This document shows, piece by piece, positions 12,483 to 24,900 of a DNA stretch of 64,000 nucleotides (the stretch's first letter is position 1; every line of letters begins with the position of its first letter). A program made the position numbers and the translations under genes. The notes below the pieces were generated by a model, which was given only the letters and a program-made list of their open reading frames with translations, had not been told where the DNA came from and did no database searches. Source of the DNA: Limanda limanda (lineage: Eukaryota; Chordata; Actinopteri; Pleuronectiformes; Pleuronectidae); assembly GCF_963576545.1 (NCBI RefSeq), contig NC_083651.1, positions 20,230,248 to 20,294,247 of the forward strand, given 5' to 3'.

Positions 12483-15400
12483 ACTTAAACATTGAAGAGA
12501 AACTTAAACCGTTTCCACAACTTCTTGACAAATGATTCGCCGCCTTATTCAACAATAGATTAATCACATTCTATATTTGGGCTGTTGAAAGAGAACAAGG
12601 GAAATTAGTCCTCCTCCTACTGAGCTTCCTCTACACAGGCTTCAATTTCACCATCAAATCTCCATGTTTCCCCCACTAATGCAATACTTGCATAGTGAGC
12701 AAAAATAGGCTGTCTGCACCAGTGGCTTGTGATAGGCTGTTGTTGTACAGCCAGAGTTATGTTCAGTAGGAGTGATGCTGTTACGAACAAAGTAATCAGT
12801 CATGTAATTAATGTGGAGGAAAGTAGAGAGCAAAATAACCCAGATGTATCGTAGGAACACTGAGTCGCTCCTCTGTGATATTTGATTTAATGTATTTTGG
12901 GACAAAGGGATGCAGGCGCACGGCTTCTCTGTGCCGGACATAAATCAAGGGAAGGGGTTCAAGGAAATGTGCAGGATTGTAGCTGTTGATGTTGTCCTGT
13001 AGATGATGGTTTCCTCATTCAGACAGTTTAAACCCTCTGTGGTCTGCAGTGATCAATTTGAACAAAGGTGCAATTCCTGTTGTTCCATTAAAAGAGTGTA
13101 TTACTACTACTACTACTTTTACTTTTCCTCATGTTTCGAATATAATACATTTTAACATCGATGGACCTTCATTATTACAACCACCAATTAGGTTATGTTT
13201 TTTGTCTGGGTTTGTTTGTAGGATTATGCAAACACTGCAGATTCAGGTCAGGGGGAAGGGTTAGGGTTGTAAGATTTCCGTTGATTCCTCCCAAGATTAA
13301 AAAATAGACATGTTTAGGAGCCTTGTTTGAGGTGTTGGCTTTGCTGAGTTCCAGTGTAGGTCTGCATAATCATCATGAGGTTCAAACTTTTGGACATTTT
13401 TGGAAAAAGCTTCAGGCCTCAAGGTGGGAGCATTCCCTTGACCGACATTTGAAAGTTGACTTTAGTCTCATCATGCACGACTGACATCCCAATCCTGAAA
13501 AAACTGACACACACTAAAACCTGTTTTTTTTTAACAAGGTTCTGTAGGGTAACAATGCCTTTACAACATCAACATTTGAGAGGACCCATTGCACAGTTTT
13601 TAAAGTGGAAGCTACTTAATGGTGAATCAGCTAAACTGGACATTTTTCGTTCATGTTATTTCAAAGCCAGCTGAGTCATTGGCAGCTCCCAAGCACTCGG
13701 TCGTGGGTTGTGTGTGAATGAATATAAATATTAGTTTCAGTTTTGTATTTATTTTTTAGAAATGAGCTGATAATAGCCCACACATAATACGTGTTGGTGT
13801 GTAGCTGTCATGTAGTGGCTAAACTGCACTTATTGTCAAGATTTAACATTTTCAGCAGCTATTTGAATCATTACTATTACAAAACCAAAACTCCATTTGA
13901 CTTTCGTCTGTCAAAGCGAAATCTGTTCTTCAGACATGATGCCTCTGTAACAATACCAGACACAGTAGCCTTCTCTTAGGGACACATCATTGCAGCGTGG
14001 ACCCAATTTGGACGCTGCTTCCCTTTTGGAAAGTGCAATTATGAGTGTTTTTTAGACGTCCCAGTGACACGTCGTCTGTGCACCACCACACCACTCGCAC
14101 TTCTGAACCAAAAGATATTTGTCACACCTACTGTAATGCACCATTGACTTGCTGAAGCACTGGGTCCTCTGGAAGGGGCCCAGGAGGGGAATCAAGGAAT
14201 CTGTCGGATTAATACACGCAGCGAAGATTCCTCCTGTCATCTCGGCTCTCTTTTACCACTGGCTTTAAAAAGCCATTTAAAGGCAGCAAAGTGAACGGGA
14301 CAGACAAGCTTGACAGCGACTCCTGAAAAAGAGCATCTGTCTCCTTTAACACTTAAATAAACTATGATACATATGAGCCTAATTTTAATTAATGAATTGA
14401 TTTATGTTGTCAGCGTCAAAGCCAAATTGTTTTAAAGATGTCAGAAGCAATCTATATATTTCCAGTGTATAACGAACACGCGCCCGGCTTTACATCACTC
14501 AGCGCTGTCCTCCTAATTAGACATTCAAATTATAAAGCATTAATATAGGTGCTTATATGCAGTGTGATAGGACTTATGTTTAACAATAGAAACATATCCT
14601 GTGATGTAATAGCTGCAGTTTGATACATCCTGCTTGTATTAAAAAGTAACATTACATAGATAAAACCATGGTTCTGAGCATCACTGCAGATAAATAACTG
14701 TGAAACCACAGCCTCCACATTAACAAGCTGATGATGACTGCCCCTTATTTATCTACCTTGCCTTTCACCAAACAGCTGTTTCATTGTGGCTCTCCAGACT
14801 AAATAGATTTGCTGTTCAGTTACAATTGCTCGCTGCATTTCATATCCTCAGACCCCTTCTTAAAAAGGATGTGCAAAAGAATAAAATCATTTATCTGGGA
14901 TAAGGAAGGAGATCTACATTTATTCCATCTTCTCTGCCCTGCTGTAAACTACCTGACAATTGTTCATTAATGATTCCCAGTAAATTCCTTAAAATGGTAA
15001 TTTGTCATCCTGTCACTTCATTTGTGACCTAAAATTCCTCACTAGAGGCATCATCAAATAAATTAATCACTACCCAGGATCCATTTCTCCCTTGTGCGTG
15101 CTATTATGCCTGGCTCTCTTGAGTTTCTCTTCATTTACATATATTTAATGGCCCAGTTGTGGCTGGTTGTGCCATGCGCCTCGCACAGCTCGTGTCAGGT
15201 GAAATATTCCAACTGCCTCAGTCTTTAACAGTGCGAACCATGTCTTGTTCATTTTTCCTTGAATGCCCAAAACACAAGAGAGTAAAGAGAATTACAGACA
15301 TTTTATGGCAATGTAAAAATCAGACATGCACGTTTTGCAGGCTGCAGCGAAGGCATTTTGATTTTAACATGGCTTTGAGCAAAGATTTCAAATGCATAAG

Positions 15401-16780
15401 TTGCCTATACAGTTTGTATTGATTTTATTGCATCTCATTGTCTAAGGTAATGTCAACAGCACAATACCCATAGATAGCTCTGGCACATTTTTTTTATTAA
15501 ATTCGTTCTTTGTCTAACAAACTTCAGTTTTCACATGGTAAAGATTATTAAAGATAGATGGAAAAACATTGATTAAAAAAACTAAATCGTAAAGCACATT
15601 TCAGTGAAGGTGTTATCTTCTCACTCAAACTTGTCATGGTAAAATAGATTTTTACTTATTTATCTGGATATTTTCATCATATGGGCATGAGAATATAAAA
15701 GTTATTAAGTTGTATTGTCACAAACTCTAATTGTACACGTGACAATTTATTGTTTGTGTTTAAAATACCATCAAAATGTACTGGACCACCTCAGTACTGT
15801 ACTGGACCACTCCCAGTCTCTTGGCTGCACCTCTGTTTTGCCTTAAACGGGATGTTTTTAACTGCTTCTGCGAAATTTGGCAGGAATACATGCAAATGAA
15901 CAACACAAGTGTTTTCAAATTTTTTTATTTGACGGATAAAAAAACAGCCCAATTATTTTTATGAGGCGAGAGCATGTCATGTTTGAACTTCCATCCTCAT
16001 TAAGGGTCCCTAACACCAGAGGACATGTGAATGTGCTGCGAGCGTTACCAGAGAAAACAACAAGCTCATGCACGTCGCCAAAGGATCCTCTCTCTCACCC
16101 AGCCACCCTGTTAGAACCTCACAGCCCATTTCAAATGGAATTAGCATAATTAAGAATTAACATGCATTAATTGTTGTGCTTAACGCAAACTGAAGCCAAA
16201 TGTGTCAGTCGAGGAACTGCTAAACGCTTTGTCACCTCCTGCTCACAGAAGTGGGAACACCCCATGTGTTCGCAAATAAAGAGCTGCGGTGAACACGAGG
16301 CGCCATCGGTGACACGCAAATAAACAAACACCCCCTCAGATGTGAAGCTTGCCTAGCGTAGATGCTCTGGAGTTGAGGGATACATAGAGAAGTGTTTTGA
16401 TCAAGGAGGTATTTGATGTTGGAAAGATGGATTTAGGGACAGGAGATACAAGAGGTGCAGATTGGTTTAACCGAGGCTCAATCTGGCAATAAAGGCTGGC
16501 ATTTGGACAGAGCAGAGGATGCAGGGGGTTATTCAGTCCTGTGTCACTTTGGGTGGTGGAGGAGCTGTCCTTTTTACTTTTACTTTGTGGTCTGTCAGAG
16601 GGAGGATGATCAAAGCAGATCAAACAGATGTTGCTGAAAACCTCACTAGAAGGCTGGTGGAGCAAACCAACATCACTGCAGAGGGGTTCTGGTACAGAAG
16701 TACTGTAGGGGCATGTCTATTTTCATCTTACAGTGAGGTCAGAGTTTAGGGAAAGACTAGGGATTGTTATATTGTATATG
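12483..16780. other. Intergenic, no recognised gene
   Basis: No exon-like frame is supported. A small imperfect repeat of TACTGGACCAC lies near 15778-15810. The rest is unassigned, with frequent TTAATTA-type cores. Confidence 0.4.
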
Positions 16781-16929
16781 TAGATGCTTCTAAGCAGCAA
16801 AATGTATATTTTGGGCTCCATCTTACTCCTGGAGCTAAGCGGCACCAAGTGTGATGCAAATGTCGCTGCTAAGATGTCATATTCCCCAAATCAGGTTTGT
16901 TGTTCAATCATTGATTGTGCTTTTGCCAA

Positions 16930-17110
16930 CAAAAACCTGGCCTGAAGTCAGTAACAAAGGGGAAATCTGCTACTGTAATAGCGATTCACAAGTGTCACAG
17001 GCTTTTGAATGGAATGGGAGATGGTGCTCTGATTGGTTTATTGCATTTTATGCCAAAAACACACCGATGATTAAAGACTTAGTGCAACGCTTGTGAACAA
17101 TACGCCTTGT
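16930..17110 (+). repeat. Fish dispersed repeat fragment
   Basis: GGTGCTCTGATTGGTTTATT, AAAACACACCGATGATTAA and TTAGTGCAACGCTTGTGAAC in order resemble a known teleost interspersed repeat. The boundaries are approximate. Confidence 0.45.
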
Positions 17111-17594
17111 GAATCAACCAATTTTTCTTTGATTTAACTAGAAAAAGTGGATTTAGACTCAATTCCTAAACACTCTTGTATCATGAGCTTTGGACCATGC
17201 TCTTAGTTTGTTTAACTAGAGCCTGTAGACTCTAGTTTTAGTGTTAATGAATGCTTGCATTTTGAATTAAAAGGTATATATATATGGAAACCAACCAACC
17301 AAAGACTGTTATTTTTTATTATTTAGAATTTGATTAATTTGTCATTTATACGTGACTAAAATGAATAAATCTTAAATGAAATATACATTTTGAAAACCCT
17401 CATCACGCATTTTGAGAGCTCAAGGTAACATTGTCATATGGTTCAACCAGAAGTCTTAAGCATGTTTGTCCAAATCCAAAAAATGTAACATTCATGTTCC
17501 CCTGAGGATAGATCATTATGACCCTGGTGAGCATCAATTGTAATTTGTGTGTTTTGTGCTTTCTTGTAAACAATACACAGTAAACTAAGATAGT

Positions 17595-17665
17595 AAATGG
17601 CAAACGTTATAAATGTCCAAACTGTTAGCATGTTAGCCTGCCAAAGTTAGCATTTAGCTCAGAGA
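17595..17665 (-). repeat. Fragment of the GCTAACATGC-type fish repeat
   Basis: On the minus strand this reads GAGCTAAATGCTAACTTTGG and GCTAACATGCTAACAG. It looks like the start of the repeat seen in longer form at 37622. Confidence 0.45.
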
Positions 17666-19209
17666 AATAATGTGTGTAAAAGTAGAATCTTGCTCCCAAA
17701 TAATTATCAGTGGGAAAAAAGCCAAATTTAATGCAACTTAACCATCATTTTAACCTTTTTATTCTCGGCTGCATGACTTTTTCTCTGGTGACAAGATAAC
17801 CATGCTTACCCTTTATTTTGGACGAAAAATAAACTTGTGATCTTCTATTGTTCCATTTAACAATTTCACGCCTCTTGAATTCAGATTTGTTTTTTTTTCC
17901 TCAAGTGGACCGCTTGTGCTATTTTCCCTTCTGCTGACAGAGGATCACAGCTGTACATTTACAAAAGAGCTGTGATGTTTTCCACATTAATCTAGATTTA
18001 ATATTAATTTCAAAACACATTTTCCCGATTAATTAAAAGTAAACCATGTATGGTATGGTACATTATCCCCCTAACGGCCCCATGTGGAGATTATGAAGTG
18101 GAAAACTAATGGTGTAGACTTTAGCATTTGGGTTTCGCCTGAGTCATTTACATATCTGTAAGGGGACGTCGATGTATGTGCAAATAAGCAGAACTCTGTG
18201 TGTCCCATGCTTTCTCTACCGCCGCCGCCCCCCCCTCCCCTCGCCCTCTCCCTCCCCTCCCCTTCGCGGTTTACCGAGGAAGTCAAAGAAGAAGTGTTGC
18301 CTCTCTCCCCTCAGCTAGAGAAGGTAATGAGATTCTGTGCACCCTCTATTACGAGGAGGATGAGAAATCTGATTATTAAGGAGAGGCATGTGGCAGTAAG
18401 AAAAATCTCTTTGTGTTTTTTTCTTATTGTATCACCCCAAGAAACAAAGGTGACCCCCATGTTCCGTTCATTAAATCTTGCCTCCTCTAATTTATCAAGG
18501 TAAACTATCACAGTTTCTGCTGAGCTAATCAGAAACGGGCAAACTTGTTAGGTGTGCCTCAAAAGGACACATGGCAGGATTGGGATATCACGTCTACATA
18601 CTGAGTGGGGCCTAATTCATGCTTCCCACAGCACAATGGATGCTTTATGGACATTAGCATTAGGCTGTTGTGATATTTATTTCTTCTTGAACAGCAAAGT
18701 TCAGGACAGGGAGAATGAATTATGACCTCCACAGCAGTACAAGTGTAATTATTCCAAGGACACAGCACTGCAGGTGTGGCTTTCTGATGCAAATATCACA
18801 CAAAGACAATATCATTTGTGGTGTATATTTTGAGTTGCTAGTTATTATTCTTTATGTTATTAAATTTCAATGGACAAGCAATACTTTATATTAGCAACAC
18901 AATATGGACCCCTGCATATCACTTAAAAAACCCTGTCAACCCTTGGGACAACTTTTCTTCTGTGTGTTTTCATCATTTTAGCAGTTTTATCCATAAATAC
19001 ATAAAGACGGTAATACACTTTACTGTGACTTCATCGCTAAATCATTTGGACTAGTATTAGTGTTCTAACAGAAGTTTGTCAGGATCCCTTATGTATTTAT
19101 TCCCTCTGTAACATGTACATATGTTTTAATTTGTGCCCCTGGGAGGAAATACGAAGAGAATCTTTCTTCTTGTTGTCTGGGAGTTGTTAAGAGCTGTTTG
19201 GAGTTGTTT
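17666..19209. other. Intergenic, no recognised gene
   Basis: A pyrimidine-rich tract at 18215-18270 gives proline-rich artefact frames. No exon is supported. Confidence 0.4.
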
Positions 19210-19228
19210 GGTGTGTGTGAGTGTGTGT

Positions 19229-19318
<90 letters not shown>
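19210..19318 (+). repeat. (GT)n microsatellite
   Basis: About 109 bp of GT with a few GA interruptions at the left end. Confidence 0.98.
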
Positions 19319-19321
<3 letters not shown>

Positions 19322-22300
19322 GGGGGGTTGCCTGGAGAGATGTTAGAAATGTCCCACACATCGGCGTGCTGAGTCACTGCTGTACGTCTTAACCAGCCAC
19401 GACTCATGCCCGTCCCTCCTCCCAAATGTCACATGAGCTCTCGTCAAGCAGCACTTGTGGCAAAGGCAGCGCACAGGAAACACGTTCAGCACTGTGATGT
19501 GTTCTTTTAAGAACAGGTTGTAGAGTCACAAAAGTGGAAAAAGAACAATGTGTTTTTATGCTCATAAGTTGTATGAGCATAATGTTCAAGGGTTTTCATT
19601 CCGATAAGCTGTTTTCAGACATTAACTCAGGAAAATATCCACAAAATTTGGAACCGACTTTCTCCTGACTTTACTTTTCACATATGAAGAGTGAGCAGGA
19701 GATTCTCAGGGTCAGATGTGTTCACAACAAGACATTAATCTCCGGACCGTTTAGACAAGTCATTGGCGCAGAATGCAGATGTCACATATAAATTCCGTTG
19801 TGGAGATCATGTGTTTATGTCTTTGTTGGCGTCCTACGTGTATTGGATATTTCACGTTTAATATTTTTGATAATGTGGGTTACTTGTGGTAAAACCTGCT
19901 GTATTCTCACATAGGCTTATTTTGGGTTCTCACAAACAGTCCCTCAGGATAATTTCAGGAGATTATTCGCACTACAGTGCATATCTGAAAGCAGCTATAC
20001 TGGTGCAAAACCTGCTTGTGTTAAAGGTTTGTAGAAGTATTGAGAATGACTGGCTGTTCTAACTTTCTAATCTGTAATAAACACAGTCTAATAGGCGTAT
20101 TTTAATCCTATTGTGAACTGCTTAAGACGCATGAGTTCTGCATGTTCTGATGCGAAATTGGTATTTATTGCTGAACAGGTAATCACACCAGCAACCGAAC
20201 CCTTCAGCGCTTTGCCTTGTGGCTGAGGCTGTATTGTGCACAGCAGGCTCACACAACTGCATTCCCCTTTCAAATGACCCAGCTTATATAGCATGGCTGC
20301 TGTGACCCTAACATGACAAAGCCCCGTGTAATTAATATGCAAGCTGAAAGGCTTCCCTCCGAAAGTGACTGGAATCGTGCACATTAAAACATTTAATCAT
20401 GGATTCTGCACGGTGACAACACTTTAGTCAAGCAGCATCTGATAGTGAGTTTTTTTTCTTTTCTTTTAATGTTCCCGATGATTGAGACTTTCCCCTCAAA
20501 TATGCAAATTAATCTTTAACACTGGACATTTCCCAACATGGGCGGCACAGTGGGGCGACTCTGCAGCCCACCGAGTTCATTTAAATCCCTATGGGCAATT
20601 ATGCCTTTCAATGATATCCCGAAGTTAAATCATGTTCACACTTAATTAATTTTAACCCTGCGTGAAAGTCTCCTTGTTCTGCTCGACACAAAACTGTTGT
20701 TTAATCGGATACAGTAGCCTCCGCGATAAGGAGAGCTTTTATTTATTATGTACTCTTCCTATTTAGCTGGTTATGCTCATATCTCTGTATATACGAGGAG
20801 GTGGCAGTGATTTAGATAAGACAAACCATCAGACAGTAATACACTCTGATGACATTTCCTTTTCTGTTCTTAACTGATGGAATCCCATGTGGTATTATGA
20901 GCTGATTGTCATCAGACGACCTGCAGCATCAGACATTAAACCCTCCTGTGAAATCTATAGTTACACTCTTCATACGCGACAAAGCACGTTATCCCTGTTA
21001 TTTCTGAGAGAATATTCAACAGTGAGCTGATTCTGTGTGTAGTTAAAATGTTTATCGGCGCCAGGACCGTTGTATTCGCATGCTGCCTCTGAATATGTGT
21101 CTTTTCTAAAATGCTGAGTTAATTAATGGTATGTGTGGACTATTGTTTCTCATTTTTATAATGAATGCATTACTGTACTGTCGCTGAGTCCATTTTGACA
21201 AATAGGTGGGTGGGTGGATATAAAAAACAACATACATTGGTGGCTGTCAAGGGGTTAGATTTTGAATTAATTGAGGGAAATGAATTCAGCGGTAATAGGC
21301 CCTGACAGCAGACTGTGGCAGTTCTGATGCCGGTGATTGATGGCTGATGCACACGCAAGCTTATGACAAATAATGCTTATTTAGCTCCCGGTGAATTTTA
21401 AATTCGACTTGTGTGTTCATTAAAAATAAATACATCAAGTGAGAAATAAATATAAAGATTAATGGAAATAAATGAATGAATACGAAATCCTTTGTCTGTG
21501 AGTCTTTTGATACGTTGGCAGCGAACGGTGTGGAGTGTTGGTGCTTTCAGGGAGGTGGACCGGCCGCCTCCATCTCTGACCCACATGAGCGAGGGAGCCC
21601 TATCACCGCTCCCATCACGCTCCTGTAGTCAGAGCCTTCTGACAGTGTCATAATGCTGATCAGATAGCCGTGTGGAGTCATTGCTTACATGTGTCATAAC
21701 CGCCGTCCATGATCATGTCAGAGTCATGCTGGGCGCCAGAGTCAGGCTCAGGGCTCAGTGGACCTGGCTGGTTTCGCGGCTGACATTTCCCCAGCATGAC
21801 CGGGCTAGCGGTGCTCCAGTCACAGCCCCGGCTAATGTGCCTCTCCTGGGCCCGGCAGCACAGCGCTGGCAGCTGAAGCGGGGGGGCACAGGTGCTGCCA
21901 GTCCCTGTTAGATTTACAGTACCTCCCGGTGAGTCACAAACAATCCCAGCGTGTTGCTGCTCTGATACCTCCGCTTATTAAAAGTCTAATGAATAAACAA
22001 GTCTTTTGTGTGCATGACCGTGGAGGTGATAGTGGAAACTTGTATTCTCTGGGCTGTCTTTGATCGTTTGTATCAAGCAGCAGTGGCCGCTCTGTGGCAT
22101 CATCAGTTATGACAAATTCATCATTTTTAATTAGCTGGAAGACAGAGAATGGTTAGAGAAATAATAAGATAGCATTAGATACTACTATTGTTCTACTGTT
22201 CTACATTCAATTATTTCAGTTTTATTGAAAACAAAAGAATTTCATACATATTAACAAAAAAGGAGCAGGAAGAAGAAAAATCTTGCATTAACCTGCCACT

Positions 22301-23310
22301 ATTCATATATACAACATGAATACAGATCCCAGGGTAACCCTAACCCTAATCAACTATTATTTATTATATGAATCATATATACCATAGCATGAATGTTATC
22401 CCATGAGTTAGTGTGGTTTCATAATTTTTCTATATAAATGTTGTTCAGAAATGAAATCCAGATAAATCCACAGTTTCACAACATAAACACAAACACATAT
22501 CTCTGCTTGATGTGGATTTTTGAAACTACATTACAAATACATAACATTTTCTTGAGGGTGAGAAATAGCAAAGGTTTCTTCTCACAGCACACACTGATGT
22601 TTTTTGTTGATAGAGCTGAACGGAGGTCTGTAAATCGTGGCTGTTAAACCAGATTGATTTATTGGTTCTATGGGCTGGACGCGATTATCTCCCCACTCTG
22701 GGGATCAGCTGACTTATCAAACAGGACCGGGTCCTGCCACACAGTCATGACAGCTAAATTGTTATACTCAAGAGGTTGTCCCCTTGTCCTCCTTACCTAA
22801 GCCACTTGTTACTAGAGAGATATGGTATAATTGTACCCAGAGGAACTTGTAAGCCTATATTGTGAGTCTGTTTCTCTTCAAGAGCACAGTCCTTTGTGGC
22901 ACCTAAAACTGAAAGGAGGTGGAGGGTGGGATGTGTGTTGCCTCTTTGTTCCAGGCAGCACTGGATCGCGGTTTCATAAAGTAGAGCACCGTTTAGAGTC
23001 ACTTGTTTCCTCTTGAGCTTTGTTTTTCCTCTCGTGGCAAAGCTGCAGCACTTGTTGTGATGCTTGTGTTTAGGCAAAAACACATTTCATAGGCATGATG
23101 GATGTTTTGAGTTGTGGAACACAAACCCCAGATTCTCTGATAAACACTTGCTCTAATTTTTTATCTATTTTACAAGGTTTAATACATTTTCTGTGAGAAA
23201 ATCAAGTGGTATCTTCTGTGACTGCTAGAGCTGCACATACCCAAGCATCTATAAGTGTAGGGGAACACGTTCGCGAGAAGAGAAGACGAGACAACAGAGA
23301 AGAAAATATA
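19319..23310. other. Intergenic, possible LINE-derived scrap
   Basis: No gene was seen. The 22225-22310 stretch (AAAAAGGAGCAGGAAGAAG and CTTGCATTAACCTGCC) recalls a fish retroelement fragment, with weak support. The CpG content rises around 21540-21900. Confidence 0.35.
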
Positions 23311-23313
23311 CAG

Positions 23314-23344
<31 letters not shown>

Positions 23345-23407
23345 TAATTGCACCTACTCCTTTGGTGTCTGCTGTGGTGGTGTTAGGGGGCGGGGGGGGG
23401 GGGGGGG
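23314..23407 (+). repeat. (TA)n tract and poly-G tract
   Basis: A TA run (23314-23338) is followed by a G-rich run (23386-23407) broken by a single C. Confidence 0.9.
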
Positions 23408-23411
23408 CTTG

Positions 23412-24539
23412 GTGGGCGGGGGTACTCACTGACCATTAGTGCGCTCAAGTGCAGTACATTCTATGGCCTGTCAACTCCTCTACTAATGTGTGAGGAAATA
23501 ACTCTATTTCCTTCCCCAGTGAAAATCCCCGGCTCTGACATGACTTGGAGTACACACTGTTCAGAAGATTTTTTTTCTTCCTCTGTTGAATTTGCTACAA
23601 AGCCTCATGAAAGGACTGTTAAGTTAACACAGTGTAACAGATGTATGCAGTTAATCCCCAAGGAATAAATTACATGCAAGGATTGAAAACTTGTGTAATT
23701 TTTATTTTTCAGATGAGCAGCTTTCAAAACAGGGTGTATGAATGGTTATTAAACATCAATAAAAATATTCATCTTAGATAAAGCCCGGAAGAAAAATCTT
23801 TAAATCCATATAATAATGTGAGTAACCAGTGTAAATATATCAACATCTGTTTGCCAATGTGCTGGAAGCCTCCTGACTCCCTCTCTTATCTCTCTTGGAT
23901 ATTGTGTAACACAGATTCACCGTCATACACAATTTTTTAAACGCAGATAATGACACTCAAAAAACACAATTGACTCCATTATTATTAATATTACAAATTT
24001 TCAAAGGAGTTTGTCATTCTCTCATTTTTTTCTCAGCAAGTCATGTTCGACATTACGAATGCTCCGGAGTGAAAACGCCTGAAACCTCGCTGTCTTGCCA
24101 GTGTTGCATCTCGCACGACACAAATACAAAATTGTCGCTGCACGTTGTTCCCAAGATGTAAAAAACAAAAAGTACACAAAAGTGAACGTCTTTTTACACG
24201 TCAACACCCGGACGTACCATTGGCATCATTATGTTGTGTCACCATTTCGACTGCCAGAATAAAGAAGAAGACAAAGAAATAAGCATTTTTCTATACTGCT
24301 GATAAAACCCTGTCTACTGCAGAGTCACTTCACCCAGGAGTGATGCTGACTGTATCCATTCCCTTTGCAGACAAAAGCCAGATGTTAGTGGGTATTACTT
24401 CTTTTTTTTTAGTGAAACGTGGTACTCAGTCTCAATGAACGTCTTTTGCAGTGAGGTGCTGTAGGCCTAGCCGGATCTGGGGAGATAGGATGGTTGGGAT
24501 CCTTTTTTAAAAATGTTTTTAAAATAATTTGTTTGTCAT
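23412..24539. other. Intergenic, no recognised feature
   Basis: No exon, element boundary or repeat that I can name. Confidence 0.4.
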
Positions 24540-24900
24540 AATTTGTATATTTAGTGTATTAAGATTAAGATACATTTTATGTCTCCCACACACATGCACA
24601 GGCACACTCATGCAAGGGGAAATGTAACCTCTGCTTTTAACCCATCTGGTGCAAGACACACAGAGCAGTGAGCAGCCATGTACGGCGCCCGGGGAGCAGA
24701 TGTTGGGGGAGTAAGGTGCCTTGCTCAGGGGCACTAGACAGGGTTGGGAGAATCCTCTTGGATTTTTGGACAGATCAATCCAGGTTCGTCTTTTTGTTGT
24801 TTCTCCGTGGAGTCGAACCAGAGACGAACCAGAGACCTTTTCTGCCCATAGTCCAAGTTTCTGCCACTAGTCTACCGCCTCTCGTTTGTATATTGTATTG
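24540..24900 (+). repeat. Common fish interspersed repeat with tRNA-like right part
   Basis: Ordered blocks CTGCTTTTAACCCATCTGG, AGAGCAGTGAGCAGCCATG, GCGCCCGGGGAGCAGATGTT and GGTGCCTTGCTCAGGGGCAC match a very widespread teleost repeat. The right end (GTCGAACCAGAGAC, CAAGTTTCTGCCACTAGTC) resembles the inverted tRNA-like part usually found there. I cannot assign the family. Confidence 0.7.

Noticed and set aside
15159..15422. A cysteine-containing 87-codon frame
   Set aside because: It starts at GTG, has no recognised motif and no splice signals, and sits in AT-rich intergenic DNA.
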